NCBI GenBank assembly: GCA_021790055.1 | Contig: JAJYIL010000024.1 | Coordinates: 1-13,668, forward strand | DNA length: 13,668 nucleotides | Direction of reading: 5' to 3' | Origin: Bacteroidota bacterium | GTDB taxonomy: Bacteria > Bacteroidota > Ignavibacteria > Ignavibacteriales > Ignavibacteriaceae | Shown here: positions 1 to 8,606 of the stretch, in pieces | How the letters are laid out: every line of letters begins with the position of its first letter | Numbering within the stretch: the first letter of the stretch is position 1 | Made by a program: the position numbers and the translations under genes | Notes under the pieces: model-generated | Seen by the model: the letters and a program-made list of their open reading frames with translations, nothing else | Database searches by the model: none | What the model was told of the DNA's origin: nothing

Positions 1-2
1 GA

Positions 3-2078
3 ACAAATTATAAATTAAAGACCGGGGAGAGTGTAAGAGTCTCGGGAATTGTTTGCAAGTATTTAGGGCAAGTTGGGGTGGACGATCCAGTCATTAAAGT
101 CATAAACTGTCCCGAAAGATTACCGCATCCAAAAGCTGTGGTTTTAAGTTTGTCCAATGCCAATAAATATGAAGGAATGCTTATTAGAACAAAGGTTAGA
201 ATTATAAATATCAAATTTAACTCCGGCGGTGAACTGCTCGAAGTAACCGACAGTAAAGGCAGCGATTTTATTTATTCGGTTTTTAATTCCAGGTTCTCGA
301 GAGATAAAAATCTGCTGAAAGGCATAAAAGTAGGAAACATTATTAAAATAACCGGCACCCTTGGCAGATATGATTATGACAATCAACCGGGTTTAGGTTA
401 TGAGATTTATCCGAGAAGCAAATCGGACGTAGAAATTATTTCTCAGATTTCCGTCTTTACATTAAAAAATATTTTAATTCTGACGGCGGTCTTGCTTATT
501 ATTTTGTCATGGATTGTCTCGTTGAGAATTCAAGTAAAGAGAAAGAGTAATTCTCTCAAGGAATCCGAGGAGAAATTCAGAATGCTGGCTGAGACTACTT
601 CATCTGCCATCGTTATCTATAATAATACCGGAACACTTTATGCCAACCCGGTTGCACTTAATGTTATAGGCTATTCTTTTGAAGAATTAAAAAACCGGAA
701 ATTACCGGACTTTATGTTCCCATGTATTAAGGATAAATTTAACGGCGACGGATACAAATCAAGTCTCGAAAGCTCCGTTGCTATGAAAGAAGTTAGAATT
801 CAAACAAAAGATAAGGAAGAAAAATGGATCTATTATTCGGCAGTGCCGATCCGCTTTGAGGGAGAAGACGCTTTTCTGGGAACCGCGGTAGACATCACTC
901 GAATAAAGCAAATTGAGAAGGAGCTTATAATCGCGAAGGAGAAGGCGGACGAGATGAACCGCATTAAAAACAACTTCCTTGCAAGCTTGAGCCATGAATT
1001 AAGAACTCCTATGAACAGCATCCTTGGCTTTTCAAACATACTCTCGGCAGAATTGGAAAACGAAGAGTATAGTGTAATGGCTCAGTCGATTACTAGAAGC
1101 AGCAACAGGCTTATGAGAACATTAAATCAACTATTGGATCTTGCCCGCCTTGAAGCGAACAAACAGGAAATTGATTTAGAGACAATAAACGTAGCTGAAA
1201 AAACATTAGAAGCAAAAGAACGCTTTAGGTTGGACGCTGCTGCAAAAAGTCTTACACTGGAAACCGATATAGAGGATAACAAGCTGTTTGCTCTGCTGGA
1301 TGAAAGTCTGATTACGCAGGTGTTGAATAATCTTATTCATAATGCCGTTACATACACCGAGAAAGGCAAGGTGACTATTCAATTAAAGAAGAGCTACGTA
1401 GACGGAATCGAATATGTAATCATCAATATAATTGATACAGGTATAGGAATACCCAAAGAGTATTCTGCAACTATCTTTGAGGAATTCCGGCAGGCAAGCG
1501 AAGGCTGGGGCAGAAAGTTCGAAGGTACCGGCTTGGGATTAACTCTTACAAAAAGATTTGTTGAGCTGATGAACGGTAAAATCAGCTTGAAAAGTACGGT
1601 TGGCGAGGGCTCAACTTTCTCGGTTTTATTTCCCGCTGTTAAATACAGCGAAAACAACTCACCGCGTATTATACCTACCTCTGAAAATAAGGGTTATAAA
1701 GCCGGTAAGAATTTTAAACCAAGAATTTTACTCGTAGATGATGATGAACCGACGCAGGATATTACGAAATTGTTCTTAAAAGATCTTTGTGAAATAGACA
1801 GCGTCGAAACCGGTGAACAAGCAATTCGTTCTTCCGCAGAAAAAGCCTATGACACAATATTTATGGACATTAACATGAAAGGTATCGGCGGCATAGAAGC
1901 CGCAAGGAGAATAAAATCTTCAAATAATTATAAAGACGTCCCCATAGTCGCATTTACTGCGTATGCTATGGCTGGAGACAAAGAAAAATTTCTTTCCAAT
2001 GGTTTTGATTATTATCTTTCCAAACCTTTTACAAAAGAAGAATTACTTAGCTTATTTAATTCCATTTTTAATTCTTAA
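3..2078 (+). CDS. Membrane-bound hybrid sensor histidine kinase (5' partial)
   Basis: The frame is open from the first bases of the window with no stop before the GTG at 78, so the gene begins outside; that GTG is internal. Visible order: an extracytoplasmic part resembling two OB-fold-like beta domains (to about 440), one membrane helix (about 468-525), a PAS domain (about 570-935), a HisKA phosphoacceptor with motif SHELRTP (His codon 993-995), an HATPase with N-box NNLIHNA, G1 DTGIGIP and G2 GTGLGL, and a C-terminal receiver domain (from about 1719) with the DDD acidic pocket, phosphoacceptor Asp at 1866-1868 and the conserved Lys in SKPF. All catalytic residues are present, so a full internal phosphorelay is likely. 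The signal is unknown. The stop overlaps the start of the DedA gene by one base (TAATG), which suggests translational coupling. Assignment as a hybrid kinase is firm; the OB-fold reading of the sensor is an inference. Confidence 0.95.
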   Translation, partial: TNYKLKTGESVRVSGIVCKYLGQVGVDDPVIKVINCPERLPHPKAVVLSLSNANKYEGMLIRTKVRIINIKFNSGGELLEVTDSKGSDFIYSVFNSRFSRDKNLLKGIKVGNIIKITGTLGRYDYDNQPGLGYEIYPRSKSDVEIISQISVFTLKNILILTAVLLIILSWIVSLRIQVKRKSNSLKESEEKFRMLAETTSSAIVIYNNTGTLYANPVALNVIGYSFEELKNRKLPDFMFPCIKDKFNGDGYKSSLESSVAMKEVRIQTKDKEEKWIYYSAVPIRFEGEDAFLGTAVDITRIKQIEKELIIAKEKADEMNRIKNNFLASLSHELRTPMNSILGFSNILSAELENEEYSVMAQSITRSSNRLMRTLNQLLDLARLEANKQEIDLETINVAEKTLEAKERFRLDAAAKSLTLETDIEDNKLFALLDESLITQVLNNLIHNAVTYTEKGKVTIQLKKSYVDGIEYVIINIIDTGIGIPKEYSATIFEEFRQASEGWGRKFEGTGLGLTLTKRFVELMNGKISLKSTVGEGSTFSVLFPAVKYSENNSPRIIPTSENKGYKAGKNFKPRILLVDDDEPTQDITKLFLKDLCEIDSVETGEQAIRSSAEKAYDTIFMDINMKGIGGIEAARRIKSSNNYKDVPIVAFTAYAMAGDKEKFLSNGFDYYLSKPFTKEELLSLFNSIFNS

Positions 2079-2704
2079 TGGAAACACTTCATCACCTAAT
2101 AACACATTACGGCTATTTCGGGATTTTCGCTTTGCTGATGTTCGGTATAGTCGGAATACCCGTACCTGACGAAACTCTTTTAGCTTTATCCGGGTTTCTT
2201 GTATATAGCGGTGAGCTGCATTTAATACCAACTTTTATCGCTGCATATCTTGGAAGCATTACCGGAATTTCAATCAGCTATGCTATCGGCAGTGCCTTTG
2301 GTCATCATATTCTTATCAAATACGGACATTACATTCGCATCACCGAAGCGCACCTGCAAAAGGCTCACAACTGGTTCGAGAGGATTGGACGCTGGGCTTT
2401 ATTCATCGGATATTTTATTCCAGGCGTAAGACACGTTGTGGCAATCTTCGCTGGTACTTCGGAGCTTGAATTGTGGGAATTTGCTCTTTTCGCTTACACG
2501 GGCGGATTTATATGGACTACTGTTTTTATTTCCGTAGGTTACTTTTTCGGAAGGCGATGGAAATATGTTCTTAATCTGGTTGGCCACAACATTATCTTTA
2601 TTTCTATAGCAGCATTGATTATTCTTATCGTATTTTATATTATAAAAAAAAGAATTGAAACAATCTTGGGGTTAAGAATTCACAACGTTCGTAACAAATT
2701 ATAA
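2078..2704 (+). CDS. DedA-family membrane protein (SNARE-associated/VTT domain)
   Basis: A 208-residue polytopic membrane protein with the DedA signatures: P28-x-P30-x-E32 in the first re-entrant segment, the small-residue motif G59-SITG-ISISYAIG, and the IPGVR motif at about 114-118 followed by His119. Length and hydrophobic profile (four or five membrane segments, lysine-rich end) match the family. DedA proteins are inner-membrane proteins; several members act in undecaprenyl-phosphate or phospholipid translocation and help maintain the proton motive force, but the substrate of this one cannot be read from sequence. The position before IPGVR that is often Arg in E. coli members is Tyr-Phe here (GYFIPGVR). 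Its ATG shares one base with the kinase stop, so it is probably made from the same transcript. No clear intrinsic terminator follows. Confidence 0.92.
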   Translation: METLHHLITHYGYFGIFALLMFGIVGIPVPDETLLALSGFLVYSGELHLIPTFIAAYLGSITGISISYAIGSAFGHHILIKYGHYIRITEAHLQKAHNWFERIGRWALFIGYFIPGVRHVVAIFAGTSELELWEFALFAYTGGFIWTTVFISVGYFFGRRWKYVLNLVGHNIIFISIAALIILIVFYIIKKRIETILGLRIHNVRNKL

Positions 2705-2865
2705 AAAGATTACTGCAACCATTCCCATTTTATTTAACGGTTATGATATATGACTTCATATCTGTTGAGATGTGTGAACCATTTGAAACATCTTATTAAG
2801 CGTCTCCTTTGCTTTGTTGATGGTTTATAACCCAGTTTGAAGAATTATTAAGATTAATATTCGCA

Positions 2866-3099
2866 TTATTTCTTAACATGCGCTCCTAGATCAAGCATTT
2901 TCGCCTGAGCCGTTTCAAGAATGGAATCTCTTATAAATGAACTAGCTTTTAAAATTTCTATGCCGAATAATTCTCCCTTAGAGTTTAGTTCTGCTGTAAT
3001 TTTAGGACTTATTTCAACGCTGTTAGATTCGTGTTCTTCAGAAATTACTAAATGTAAAATATCTTCCTCATGAAAATAAGTCATTTTCATTTTATTCAT
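2866..3099 (-). CDS. DUF2283 domain-containing small protein
   Basis: A 77-residue soluble protein with the DUF2283 layout: N-terminal beta strand with DILHLVISEE, then a strand reading ITAELNSKGELFGIEILKASSFI, the typical 'valid-D-x-G-x-hxGIEIL-AS' core of the family. Function of DUF2283 is unknown; members often sit beside toxin-like DUF4258/BrnT-type genes. The ATG at 3097-3099 is supported by AGGAAGG seven bases upstream; Met4 and Met6 are alternatives but are too far from that site. The start overlaps the end of a small upstream ORF by 8 bases (ATGAATAA). The promoter at 3351-3379 probably drives both. Confidence 0.85.
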   Translation of the reverse strand: MNKMKMTYFHEEDILHLVISEEHESNSVEISPKITAELNSKGELFGIEILKASSFIRDSILETAQAKMLDLGAHVKK

Positions 3100-3253
3100 A
3101 TCTAAACCTTCCTATCTTTAATCTAAAATTAACTTGTTTCCTTGTCGTTGCGTGAATTGTTATCGGAGTAATTACATCTTCAATAATTTTATATGGCATC
3201 AATACAAGTTTTCGTCCATATCTGCCTATCACAATTTTATTTTCCGAAATCAT
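3092..3253 (-). CDS. Small basic ORF overlapping the DUF2283 gene, possibly 5'-truncated
   Basis: The frame reads 53 residues from ATG 3251-3253 and ends ENKIVIGRYGRKLVLMPY, then ITIHATTRKQVNFRLKIGRFRYE, which looks like real protein (alternating strands, basic C-terminal tail) rather than noise. The frame stays open back to 3304, reading about 17 more residues without ATG, so an N-terminal part may be lost or an unusual start may be used. Its stop overlaps the DUF2283 start by 8 bases, the spacing expected for translational coupling. Small proteins in this position relative to DUF2283 are often toxin-like (DUF4258/BrnT-type), but I do not recognise the family with confidence. Could be a relic. 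Confidence 0.5.
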   Translation of the reverse strand: MISENKIVIGRYGRKLVLMPYKIIEDVITPITIHATTRKQVNFRLKIGRFRYE

Positions 3254-3350
3254 ATTGAAATATCTTTCGTTCGAATACCGTAGTATGTTTTCTAACTTTG
3301 ATAGTTAAAAACCTCTTAAGTTCGCACTATATTAAAAGTATTCAGACCAA

Positions 3351-3379
3351 TTTATAGATAACGATTTGTTATCTGTCAA
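3351..3379 (-). promoter_or_regulatory. Promoter for the small ORF/DUF2283 pair with palindromic spacer
   Basis: On the minus strand TTGACA (3379-3374) and TATAAA (3356-3351) are separated by exactly 17 bases, close to the sigma-70 consensus. The spacer is almost entirely filled by the perfect inverted repeat AGATAAC-N5-GTTATCT (3374-3356), which touches both promoter boxes. A palindrome placed like this is the usual position of a repressor operator. Predicted start of transcription is near 3344, about 90 bases before the small ORF. The binding protein is unknown. Confidence 0.6.
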
Positions 3380-3461
3380 TTCTTATTCCAGGTTAAGTCA
3401 TATAAAATAAAAATTCAATCTCTTAGAAATACTTTATATTCATCACAGCAGCCAGCCACTG

Positions 3462-5195
3462 TTAAGTTTCAATCCCGGAATTATTAACGGGTGAATCCAC
3501 CAGGTAGCGCTTAATTTTCTGCGTAGTAGTTTTTTCAAATTCCTTATCGCGCATATAATACTTTTTGATTTGCTTGTAAAGCGGTAACTCTTTATTTACG
3601 TCTTTAATAACATCGCCGATAATCTTCTTAATAAGCTCATCGGTTATCTTCACATTATTGACTTCAGAATATTCAATCAGCGATTCGGCATCTACCACAA
3701 TCTGTGCGGCGATTATCTCATCATGCTTTTCATTCTTTTCACCGTACACCAATGATTCAAGTACATAAGTGCTTCGGTTCAGCAAGTCTTCAATTTCTTC
3801 CGGAAAAACATTCTCGCCGTTCTTAGAAAGTATCATGTTCTTCTGCCTTCCGCTTATGTGAAGAAAGCCGTCAGAATCAAAGTATCCAAGGTCGCCTGTC
3901 TTGAACCATCCGTTTTCAAAAACATTTGCTGTTAACCGGTTATTATTATAATAGCCGAGCATAACATTCGGGCCTTTTGTATAAATCTCCCCTACGCCAT
4001 CCGGGGCAGGATTATTAATTTTAATCTCAACATTTGGAAGCGGAATGCCAGCTGCATTATCCTTAAAACTTTCGAGCTGATTCAACGCAAGGATAGGCGA
4101 AGTTTCAGTTAATCCATAACCCTGAACAAAATTGAAACCGAATTCACGCAGTCCTCTTGCAACTTTAGGATCGGGTGCGGCGCCGCCTGCAATAAAAATT
4201 CTGATCGAGCCGCCAAACTTTTCGTGCAGCTCTCTAAAAACTTTTTTCTTAAAACTCTTCCAGCCGACTGCAGAGATTATATTTGTAATCTTGATTAACG
4301 GAGGAACCACTTTGGATTTAATTTTATCTTCCTGGATGGTTTTATAAATCCTCTTGAACATCTTATCGAACAATAAGGGAACGCCCAGAAGAATTGTCGC
4401 CTTAACATTCTGCAAATCGTCTACTACTGTTTTTAGCGAGCGTGCATAATGCGCCGAGCCGCCGGAGTACAGCGGGCAAAGCAGTCCGCATGTACATTCG
4501 TATGTATGATGAATTGGAAGTACAGAAAGAAATTTATCTTCAGGTCCAATTTGAATAAGGCTTGTCATAGCCATCAGGTTCGAAGCCAGATTCCTTTGGC
4601 TAAGCATTACCCCTTTTGCTCTGCCGAGGGAACCGGAAGTAAAAATAATTTCTGCTAGTTCATCAGAATTTATCTTCGGCAAATCTTTACTACTAACATC
4701 ACCGGAAGCATTAATTATTTCCGTCATCGAAAGGATACCGTCTTTTTCAGCAGGTAAGTCCATGCTGATGTAATGCTTCATCTTCTTAAGAGAGAGCATT
4801 CTTTCCTTGAATGTCGACTCGAAGGCTTCTGAAAAGACGATTGCTTCGGAATCGGATTCGTGTATGATGTTTAAGATTTCGTTTATGTTAAGATTCTTAT
4901 CTATCGGAACGATAACATAATTAAAAGCCATCGAGGTTAGGTAAGCAATAGCCCACTGAACTCTATTCTCGCCGATTACGGCAATGTGAGTTCTTTCTTT
5001 AACCCCAAGCCTCTGCAATCCGCTTCCGAACTTCAACACATTTTCAAGAAGCTGGTTGTAAGTAACTTTTTTTATAGGAGTGTCCGCTAAGTCTTCCAGC
5101 GCAGTTTTATTTTGATGCTTCGTTGCCGATTGAATCAGCATATCTTGAATGGAAGTGACTTTGTGCGTTTCGTAAAAAGTAATCTTTTTTTTCAT
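3462..5195 (-). CDS. AMP-binding long-chain acyl-CoA synthetase-like ligase
   Basis: A 577-residue member of the ANL (adenylate-forming) superfamily, class of long-chain fatty acid-CoA ligases, which activate a fatty acid with ATP and transfer it to CoA. Motifs in order: phosphate loop TSGSLGRAKG at 186-195; the A5 motif GYGLTETSP with Glu364; GWFKTGDLGYFDSDGFLHISGR with the ribose-binding Asp and hinge; and the C-terminal A10 lysine K560 in TTTQKIKRY. All catalytic elements are present. No signal peptide; probably cytoplasmic or membrane-peripheral. The ATG at 5193-5195 lies six bases after a GGGG-containing site; the next start candidates are well inside the domain. It stands alone, with 329 bases of non-coding DNA upstream. 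The acyl substrate cannot be told; acyl-ACP synthetase activity is an alternative. Confidence 0.93.
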   Translation of the reverse strand: MKKKITFYETHKVTSIQDMLIQSATKHQNKTALEDLADTPIKKVTYNQLLENVLKFGSGLQRLGVKERTHIAVIGENRVQWAIAYLTSMAFNYVIVPIDKNLNINEILNIIHESDSEAIVFSEAFESTFKERMLSLKKMKHYISMDLPAEKDGILSMTEIINASGDVSSKDLPKINSDELAEIIFTSGSLGRAKGVMLSQRNLASNLMAMTSLIQIGPEDKFLSVLPIHHTYECTCGLLCPLYSGGSAHYARSLKTVVDDLQNVKATILLGVPLLFDKMFKRIYKTIQEDKIKSKVVPPLIKITNIISAVGWKSFKKKVFRELHEKFGGSIRIFIAGGAAPDPKVARGLREFGFNFVQGYGLTETSPILALNQLESFKDNAAGIPLPNVEIKINNPAPDGVGEIYTKGPNVMLGYYNNNRLTANVFENGWFKTGDLGYFDSDGFLHISGRQKNMILSKNGENVFPEEIEDLLNRSTYVLESLVYGEKNEKHDEIIAAQIVVDAESLIEYSEVNNVKITDELIKKIIGDVIKDVNKELPLYKQIKKYYMRDKEFEKTTTQKIKRYLVDSPVNNSGIET

Positions 5196-5524
5196 AAATG
5201 CCCCGGTTAATTTTTCTAGTCAAACTTAATTATACTTTTGGAAAAAACAAACTGATCGAAAATATAGTATAAAGGAACTCTTTACTCAAACTTCATAAGC
5301 CGAACAAGCCGGGATCAAAAAGGTATTCGGCTTCGGTTAAGAAGCCCGTTTCGTTTAGCGATTACGTTTTACGTTTGTACTCCGATGCTCGACAAAAAAC
5401 GCCTTACAATACAGGCTTCACTATCGATTGATGTCAAACAAATTCTTTTCTCATTTTGAATATGCCTCTTTGGTAGCAGTTAAAACATGTCGGCAAAGTC
5501 CCTATTCCCTGCTCAATACTAATT
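5196..5524. other. Intergenic stretch without a gene
   Basis: This 329-base stretch between the two minus-strand genes shows no convincing ORF. It holds the hairpin region at 5297-5346 and otherwise AT-rich DNA. A promoter for the acyl-CoA ligase should lie here, but I could not pick one with confidence. Confidence 0.5.
5297..5346 (-). terminator. Alternating GC-rich hairpins after the glucosidase gene (possible terminator)
   Basis: Two overlapping perfect inverted repeats: GGCTTC-N6-GAAGCC (5329-5346) and AAGCCGAA-N21-TTCGGCTT (5297-5304 with 5326-5333). They share an arm, so they exclude each other. On the minus strand the first is followed eight bases later by a short T run (CCTTTTTG). 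The position, about 180 bases after the glucosidase stop, allows a terminator, but the T run is short and offset. Confidence 0.3.
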
Positions 5525-8146
5525 TTATTCTCTCGGCTGAATCAGCTTCGCAATCAACCCCGTCCAACCTGTTTGATGCGAGGCGCCGAGCCCTTTGCCT
5601 GTATCGCCATGAAAATATTCATGGAAAGGAATATAGTTTCTGAAGTTTGGATCGGTCTGGAATTTTTTAATTTCGCCGAGAACAGGTCTATAACCATTCC
5701 CGTCACGGACAAATATTCTTATAAGTCTCTTCGTCAGCTCTTCGGAAATTTCTTTTATGGTAAAATAATTTTCAGAGCCGGTTGGATATTCGACCTTAAA
5801 ATCATCGCCGTAATAATAATGGAATTTCTGCAGCGCTTCAATAATAAGATAATTAAGCGGGAACCAGACTGGTCCACGCCAGTTTGAATTTCCGCCGAAC
5901 ATGCTCGACTCGGATTCTGCCGGCTCGTAATTGATCATCGATGTATGATCGTCAGAATAAAATTTGTACGGATTGTCTTTATGATATTTTGATAACGACC
6001 TGACGCCGAAGTCCGAAAGGAATTCGCTTTCATCCAGCATTCTTCTTAAAAGCATTTTCATGCGATGACCGCGCAACAGCGATAAGAGCCTGCGCTCACC
6101 ATAGCCGTGCTCGTACCACCTGGAAACCAATCCGGCAAGATCTTCCCTGTAATTAAGAAACCATTCCAGGCGCTTCCAGAATTTTGGCGCAGCTTCCATT
6201 AAGTCAGGTTCCAGAACTTCAACCGCAAACAGGGGAATTAACCCGACAATAGAACGAATTTTTATCCTTTCAATTTTTTTCCCGGGGATGTTCAGCACAT
6301 CATAATAAAATTGATCTTCCTCATCCCATAATTCAATATCCTGGTTGCCGATATTCTCCATTGCCCCGGCGATATAAAGGAAGTGCTCAAAGAATTTTGT
6401 CGCCGTATCCTGGTAAACCGGCTTTTGAGTTGAAAGCTCAAGTGAAATTCGCATCATATTTAAGCAGTACATCGCCATCCAGCTTGTAGCATCGGACTGC
6501 TCGATAAATCCGCCTGAAGGCAGTTCAGCGCTTCGATCGAAAACACCGATGTTGTCCAGCCCTAAAAATCCGCCCTGGAAAATATTCCTGTTGTCTTTAT
6601 CTTTCCTGTTTACCCACCATGTAAAATTAAAAAGCAGCTTATGTAACATCGATTCCAGGAATTCAACATCACCTTTACCTTCATTATTCTTTTTGTCAAT
6701 CTTGTAAATACGCCAGGCAGCCCAGGCATGTACCGGCGGATTTACAGCATTGAAGTTCCATTCATAAGCCGGGAATTGACCATTAGGGTGCATGTACCAT
6801 TCTTTTGTAAGAAGCTTCAACTGGCGCTTTGCAAATTCCGTATCAATTAAAGTAAATGGGATGCAATGGAACGCAAGGTCCCACGATGCATACCAGGGAT
6901 ATTCCCATTTATCGGGCATGGAAATTATATCTGCATTATTTAAGTGAATCCAATCGCTGTTTCTTCCCTTCATCCTTTCCACGGGCGGCTGCGGTTGCGC
7001 CGGGTCGCCGTTTAGCCACTGCCGGATGTCGTAATAGTAAAACTGCTTGCACCATAGCATTCCGGCAAAAGCCTGCCGCTGAATTTTTTTTTCATCTTCA
7101 TCTTTAATCTTTTTTTGAAGATCGGAGTAAAATTCATCAGCTTCATGTTCCCGTTCTTCAAATATAGAATCGAAATGTTCAAAAGGAAGCTTAATCTGTT
7201 TGCTGCTTAAACGGAACTTCAAAATTGCTGACTTGCCAAAGTCAATTACGAGCTTGTAATTAGCCCCCGCTTTGGTTCCTTTGTTTGAAGGATTAACAGC
7301 TTTTTTATTTCCCTCGACTATGTATTCGTTAATACCATCTTTGAAAAATCCTTTGACTTCATTTAAACCGTTTAATCTTTTAAAGTTAGTTTCATTCTCG
7401 CAGAACAATAGCTCCGGCTCACCATCGTAGTATAAAGAGTATTTTCCAAGGCTGCGATGATTTGCTTCAATAAACTTTTTTGATGAGCTGATCATCGAAG
7501 GCTTGTAGGCATCGTATCCCCAGCTCCAGGTGTTTCTGAACCAAAGCTGAGGGATAACATTTATTAGCGCCGTTTCTTTTCCGCGGTTAAAGATTGTAAT
7601 TTTAATAAAAATATCTTCCGGACCGGCTTTTGCATACTCAATGAAGACATCAAAATATTTGTCTTCGTCGAAAATGCCGGTATCGATCAACTCAAACTCC
7701 GAATCAAGCCTTCCTCTTTTTTCATTCTCTTCTACTAGCTGCTTGTAAGGAAATTCTTGCTGCGTGTATTTGTATAGCATCTTCATGTAGGAATGCGTCG
7801 GCGTGTTATCCAGGTAATAAAAATACTCTTTCACATCCTCACCGTGGTTGCCCTGCTGGTTAGATAAGCCGAAAAAAGTTTCTTTTAAGATTGGGTCTTT
7901 GCCATTCCAAAGTGCAACTGAAAAGCAAAGCCTCTGCTTAGTATCGCAGATTCCGCCTATACCTTCTTCGCCCCAGCGGTAGGCTTTGCTGCGCGACTGA
8001 TCATGTGTAATGTAATTCCATGCATCGCCGTTAGCGCTATAGTCTTCCCGCACGGTTCCCCACTGGCGCTCCGAAACATACGGACCCCACATTTTCCATT
8101 TTACTTTTCTGCTGTTGGATTCTGCGAGCCGCTTCTTTTCTTCCAT
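5525..8146 (-). CDS. MGH1-like / GH63-type glycoside hydrolase (glucosidase)
   Basis: An 873-residue cytoplasmic protein (no signal peptide) of the GH63-related MGH1-like glucosidase group: an N-terminal beta-sandwich region (about 1-340, starting with WGPYVSERQWGTVREDYS) and a C-terminal (alpha/alpha)6 barrel. Barrel signatures: WYASWDLAFH with Asp423, the expected catalytic acid; GGFIEQSDATSWMAMYCLN; NSNWRGPVWFPLN; and FHEYFHGDTGKGLGASHQTGWTG with Glu843, the expected catalytic base by analogy with GH63. Length matches bacterial members. These enzymes release glucose or related sugars from alpha-glucosides or glycerate glycosides; the substrate here cannot be told. ATG 8144-8146 has only a weak upstream purine site, and no better start is near. 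No sugar-transport or regulator gene is adjacent, which is unusual for a catabolic hydrolase. Confidence 0.9.
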   Translation of the reverse strand: MEEKKRLAESNSRKVKWKMWGPYVSERQWGTVREDYSANGDAWNYITHDQSRSKAYRWGEEGIGGICDTKQRLCFSVALWNGKDPILKETFFGLSNQQGNHGEDVKEYFYYLDNTPTHSYMKMLYKYTQQEFPYKQLVEENEKRGRLDSEFELIDTGIFDEDKYFDVFIEYAKAGPEDIFIKITIFNRGKETALINVIPQLWFRNTWSWGYDAYKPSMISSSKKFIEANHRSLGKYSLYYDGEPELLFCENETNFKRLNGLNEVKGFFKDGINEYIVEGNKKAVNPSNKGTKAGANYKLVIDFGKSAILKFRLSSKQIKLPFEHFDSIFEEREHEADEFYSDLQKKIKDEDEKKIQRQAFAGMLWCKQFYYYDIRQWLNGDPAQPQPPVERMKGRNSDWIHLNNADIISMPDKWEYPWYASWDLAFHCIPFTLIDTEFAKRQLKLLTKEWYMHPNGQFPAYEWNFNAVNPPVHAWAAWRIYKIDKKNNEGKGDVEFLESMLHKLLFNFTWWVNRKDKDNRNIFQGGFLGLDNIGVFDRSAELPSGGFIEQSDATSWMAMYCLNMMRISLELSTQKPVYQDTATKFFEHFLYIAGAMENIGNQDIELWDEEDQFYYDVLNIPGKKIERIKIRSIVGLIPLFAVEVLEPDLMEAAPKFWKRLEWFLNYREDLAGLVSRWYEHGYGERRLLSLLRGHRMKMLLRRMLDESEFLSDFGVRSLSKYHKDNPYKFYSDDHTSMINYEPAESESSMFGGNSNWRGPVWFPLNYLIIEALQKFHYYYGDDFKVEYPTGSENYFTIKEISEELTKRLIRIFVRDGNGYRPVLGEIKKFQTDPNFRNYIPFHEYFHGDTGKGLGASHQTGWTGLIAKLIQPRE

Positions 8147-8554
8147 GGAATTTTATCGAATCTTATTTTGTATTATCTAATTAAAATATAATCCAAATTT
8201 ACATTATTATTTGCTTACAAGATTACACTTACTGACACACCTTACGCGGACATTACTCTTTGGAGTACTGGAATAATGGAATAATTCGGTCAATTCCATT
8301 ATTCCAATGCTGCATTTCTCCAGGGGCTGCGTAAGGTAACTTACTAACATAATTGGTTCTTGTTAGCTCTTTTCTTTTAAATGATTAAATATTGTTGCTT
8401 TTGTGTACATTTCAATATTAACAATAACTGTCAACTAAAACGAAAAAGTTTTTATTGTCAGCATTTATAACAAAAAATATTTTGTCAAGTTGCTAAACCA
8501 TGCAAATAATCTACTATTTTAACTTTGACATACAACAATCCACATGAACGAGCC
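8147..8554. other. Divergent intergenic region without a gene
   Basis: About 400 AT-rich bases between the start of the minus-strand glucosidase and the leader promoter of the cysteine gene cluster. No ORF of note on either strand. It contains the nested inverted repeat at 8239-8337. Several TTGTCA-like boxes (near 8456 and 8485) could serve promoters, but none is clear. Confidence 0.5.
8239..8337. repeat. Nested inverted-repeat element, ~99 bp
   Basis: Three nested pairings: an outer perfect 9-bp repeat ACCTTACGC/GCGTAAGGT (8239-8247 with 8329-8337), a middle 5-bp TGGAG/CTCCA (8261-8265 with 8318-8322), and an inner perfect 14-bp stem (8269-8282 with 8293-8306) with a 10-base loop. The left inner arm contains a tandem 8-mer, GGAATAAT twice (8270-8285). 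It lies between divergently transcribed units, where a terminator is not expected. It may be a small MITE-like mobile repeat or a structured RNA; no flanking target duplication was evident. Confidence 0.7.
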
Positions 8555-8583
8555 TTGATAATTTTTTCCAGATAGAATATATT
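8555..8583 (+). promoter_or_regulatory. Predicted promoter of the cysteine leader
   Basis: TTGATA (8555-8560) and TATATT (8578-8583) are separated by 17 bases. Transcription would start near 8590, about 17 bases before the leader ATG, giving a short 5' end ahead of the leader peptide, as in classical attenuators. It is a match to the general sigma-70 pattern only, so other starts are possible. Confidence 0.5.
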
Positions 8584-8606
8584 TGTTTCAAGATTATAAG
8601 AATAAA

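Noticed and set aside
78..80. GTG as the real start of the hybrid kinase
   Set aside because: The frame is open to the window edge and the residues before it continue the same beta-rich domain, so the start is outside.
5573..5887. Plus-strand 104-codon ORF inside the glucosidase gene
   Set aside because: It is a shadow of the well-supported minus-strand GH63-type gene.
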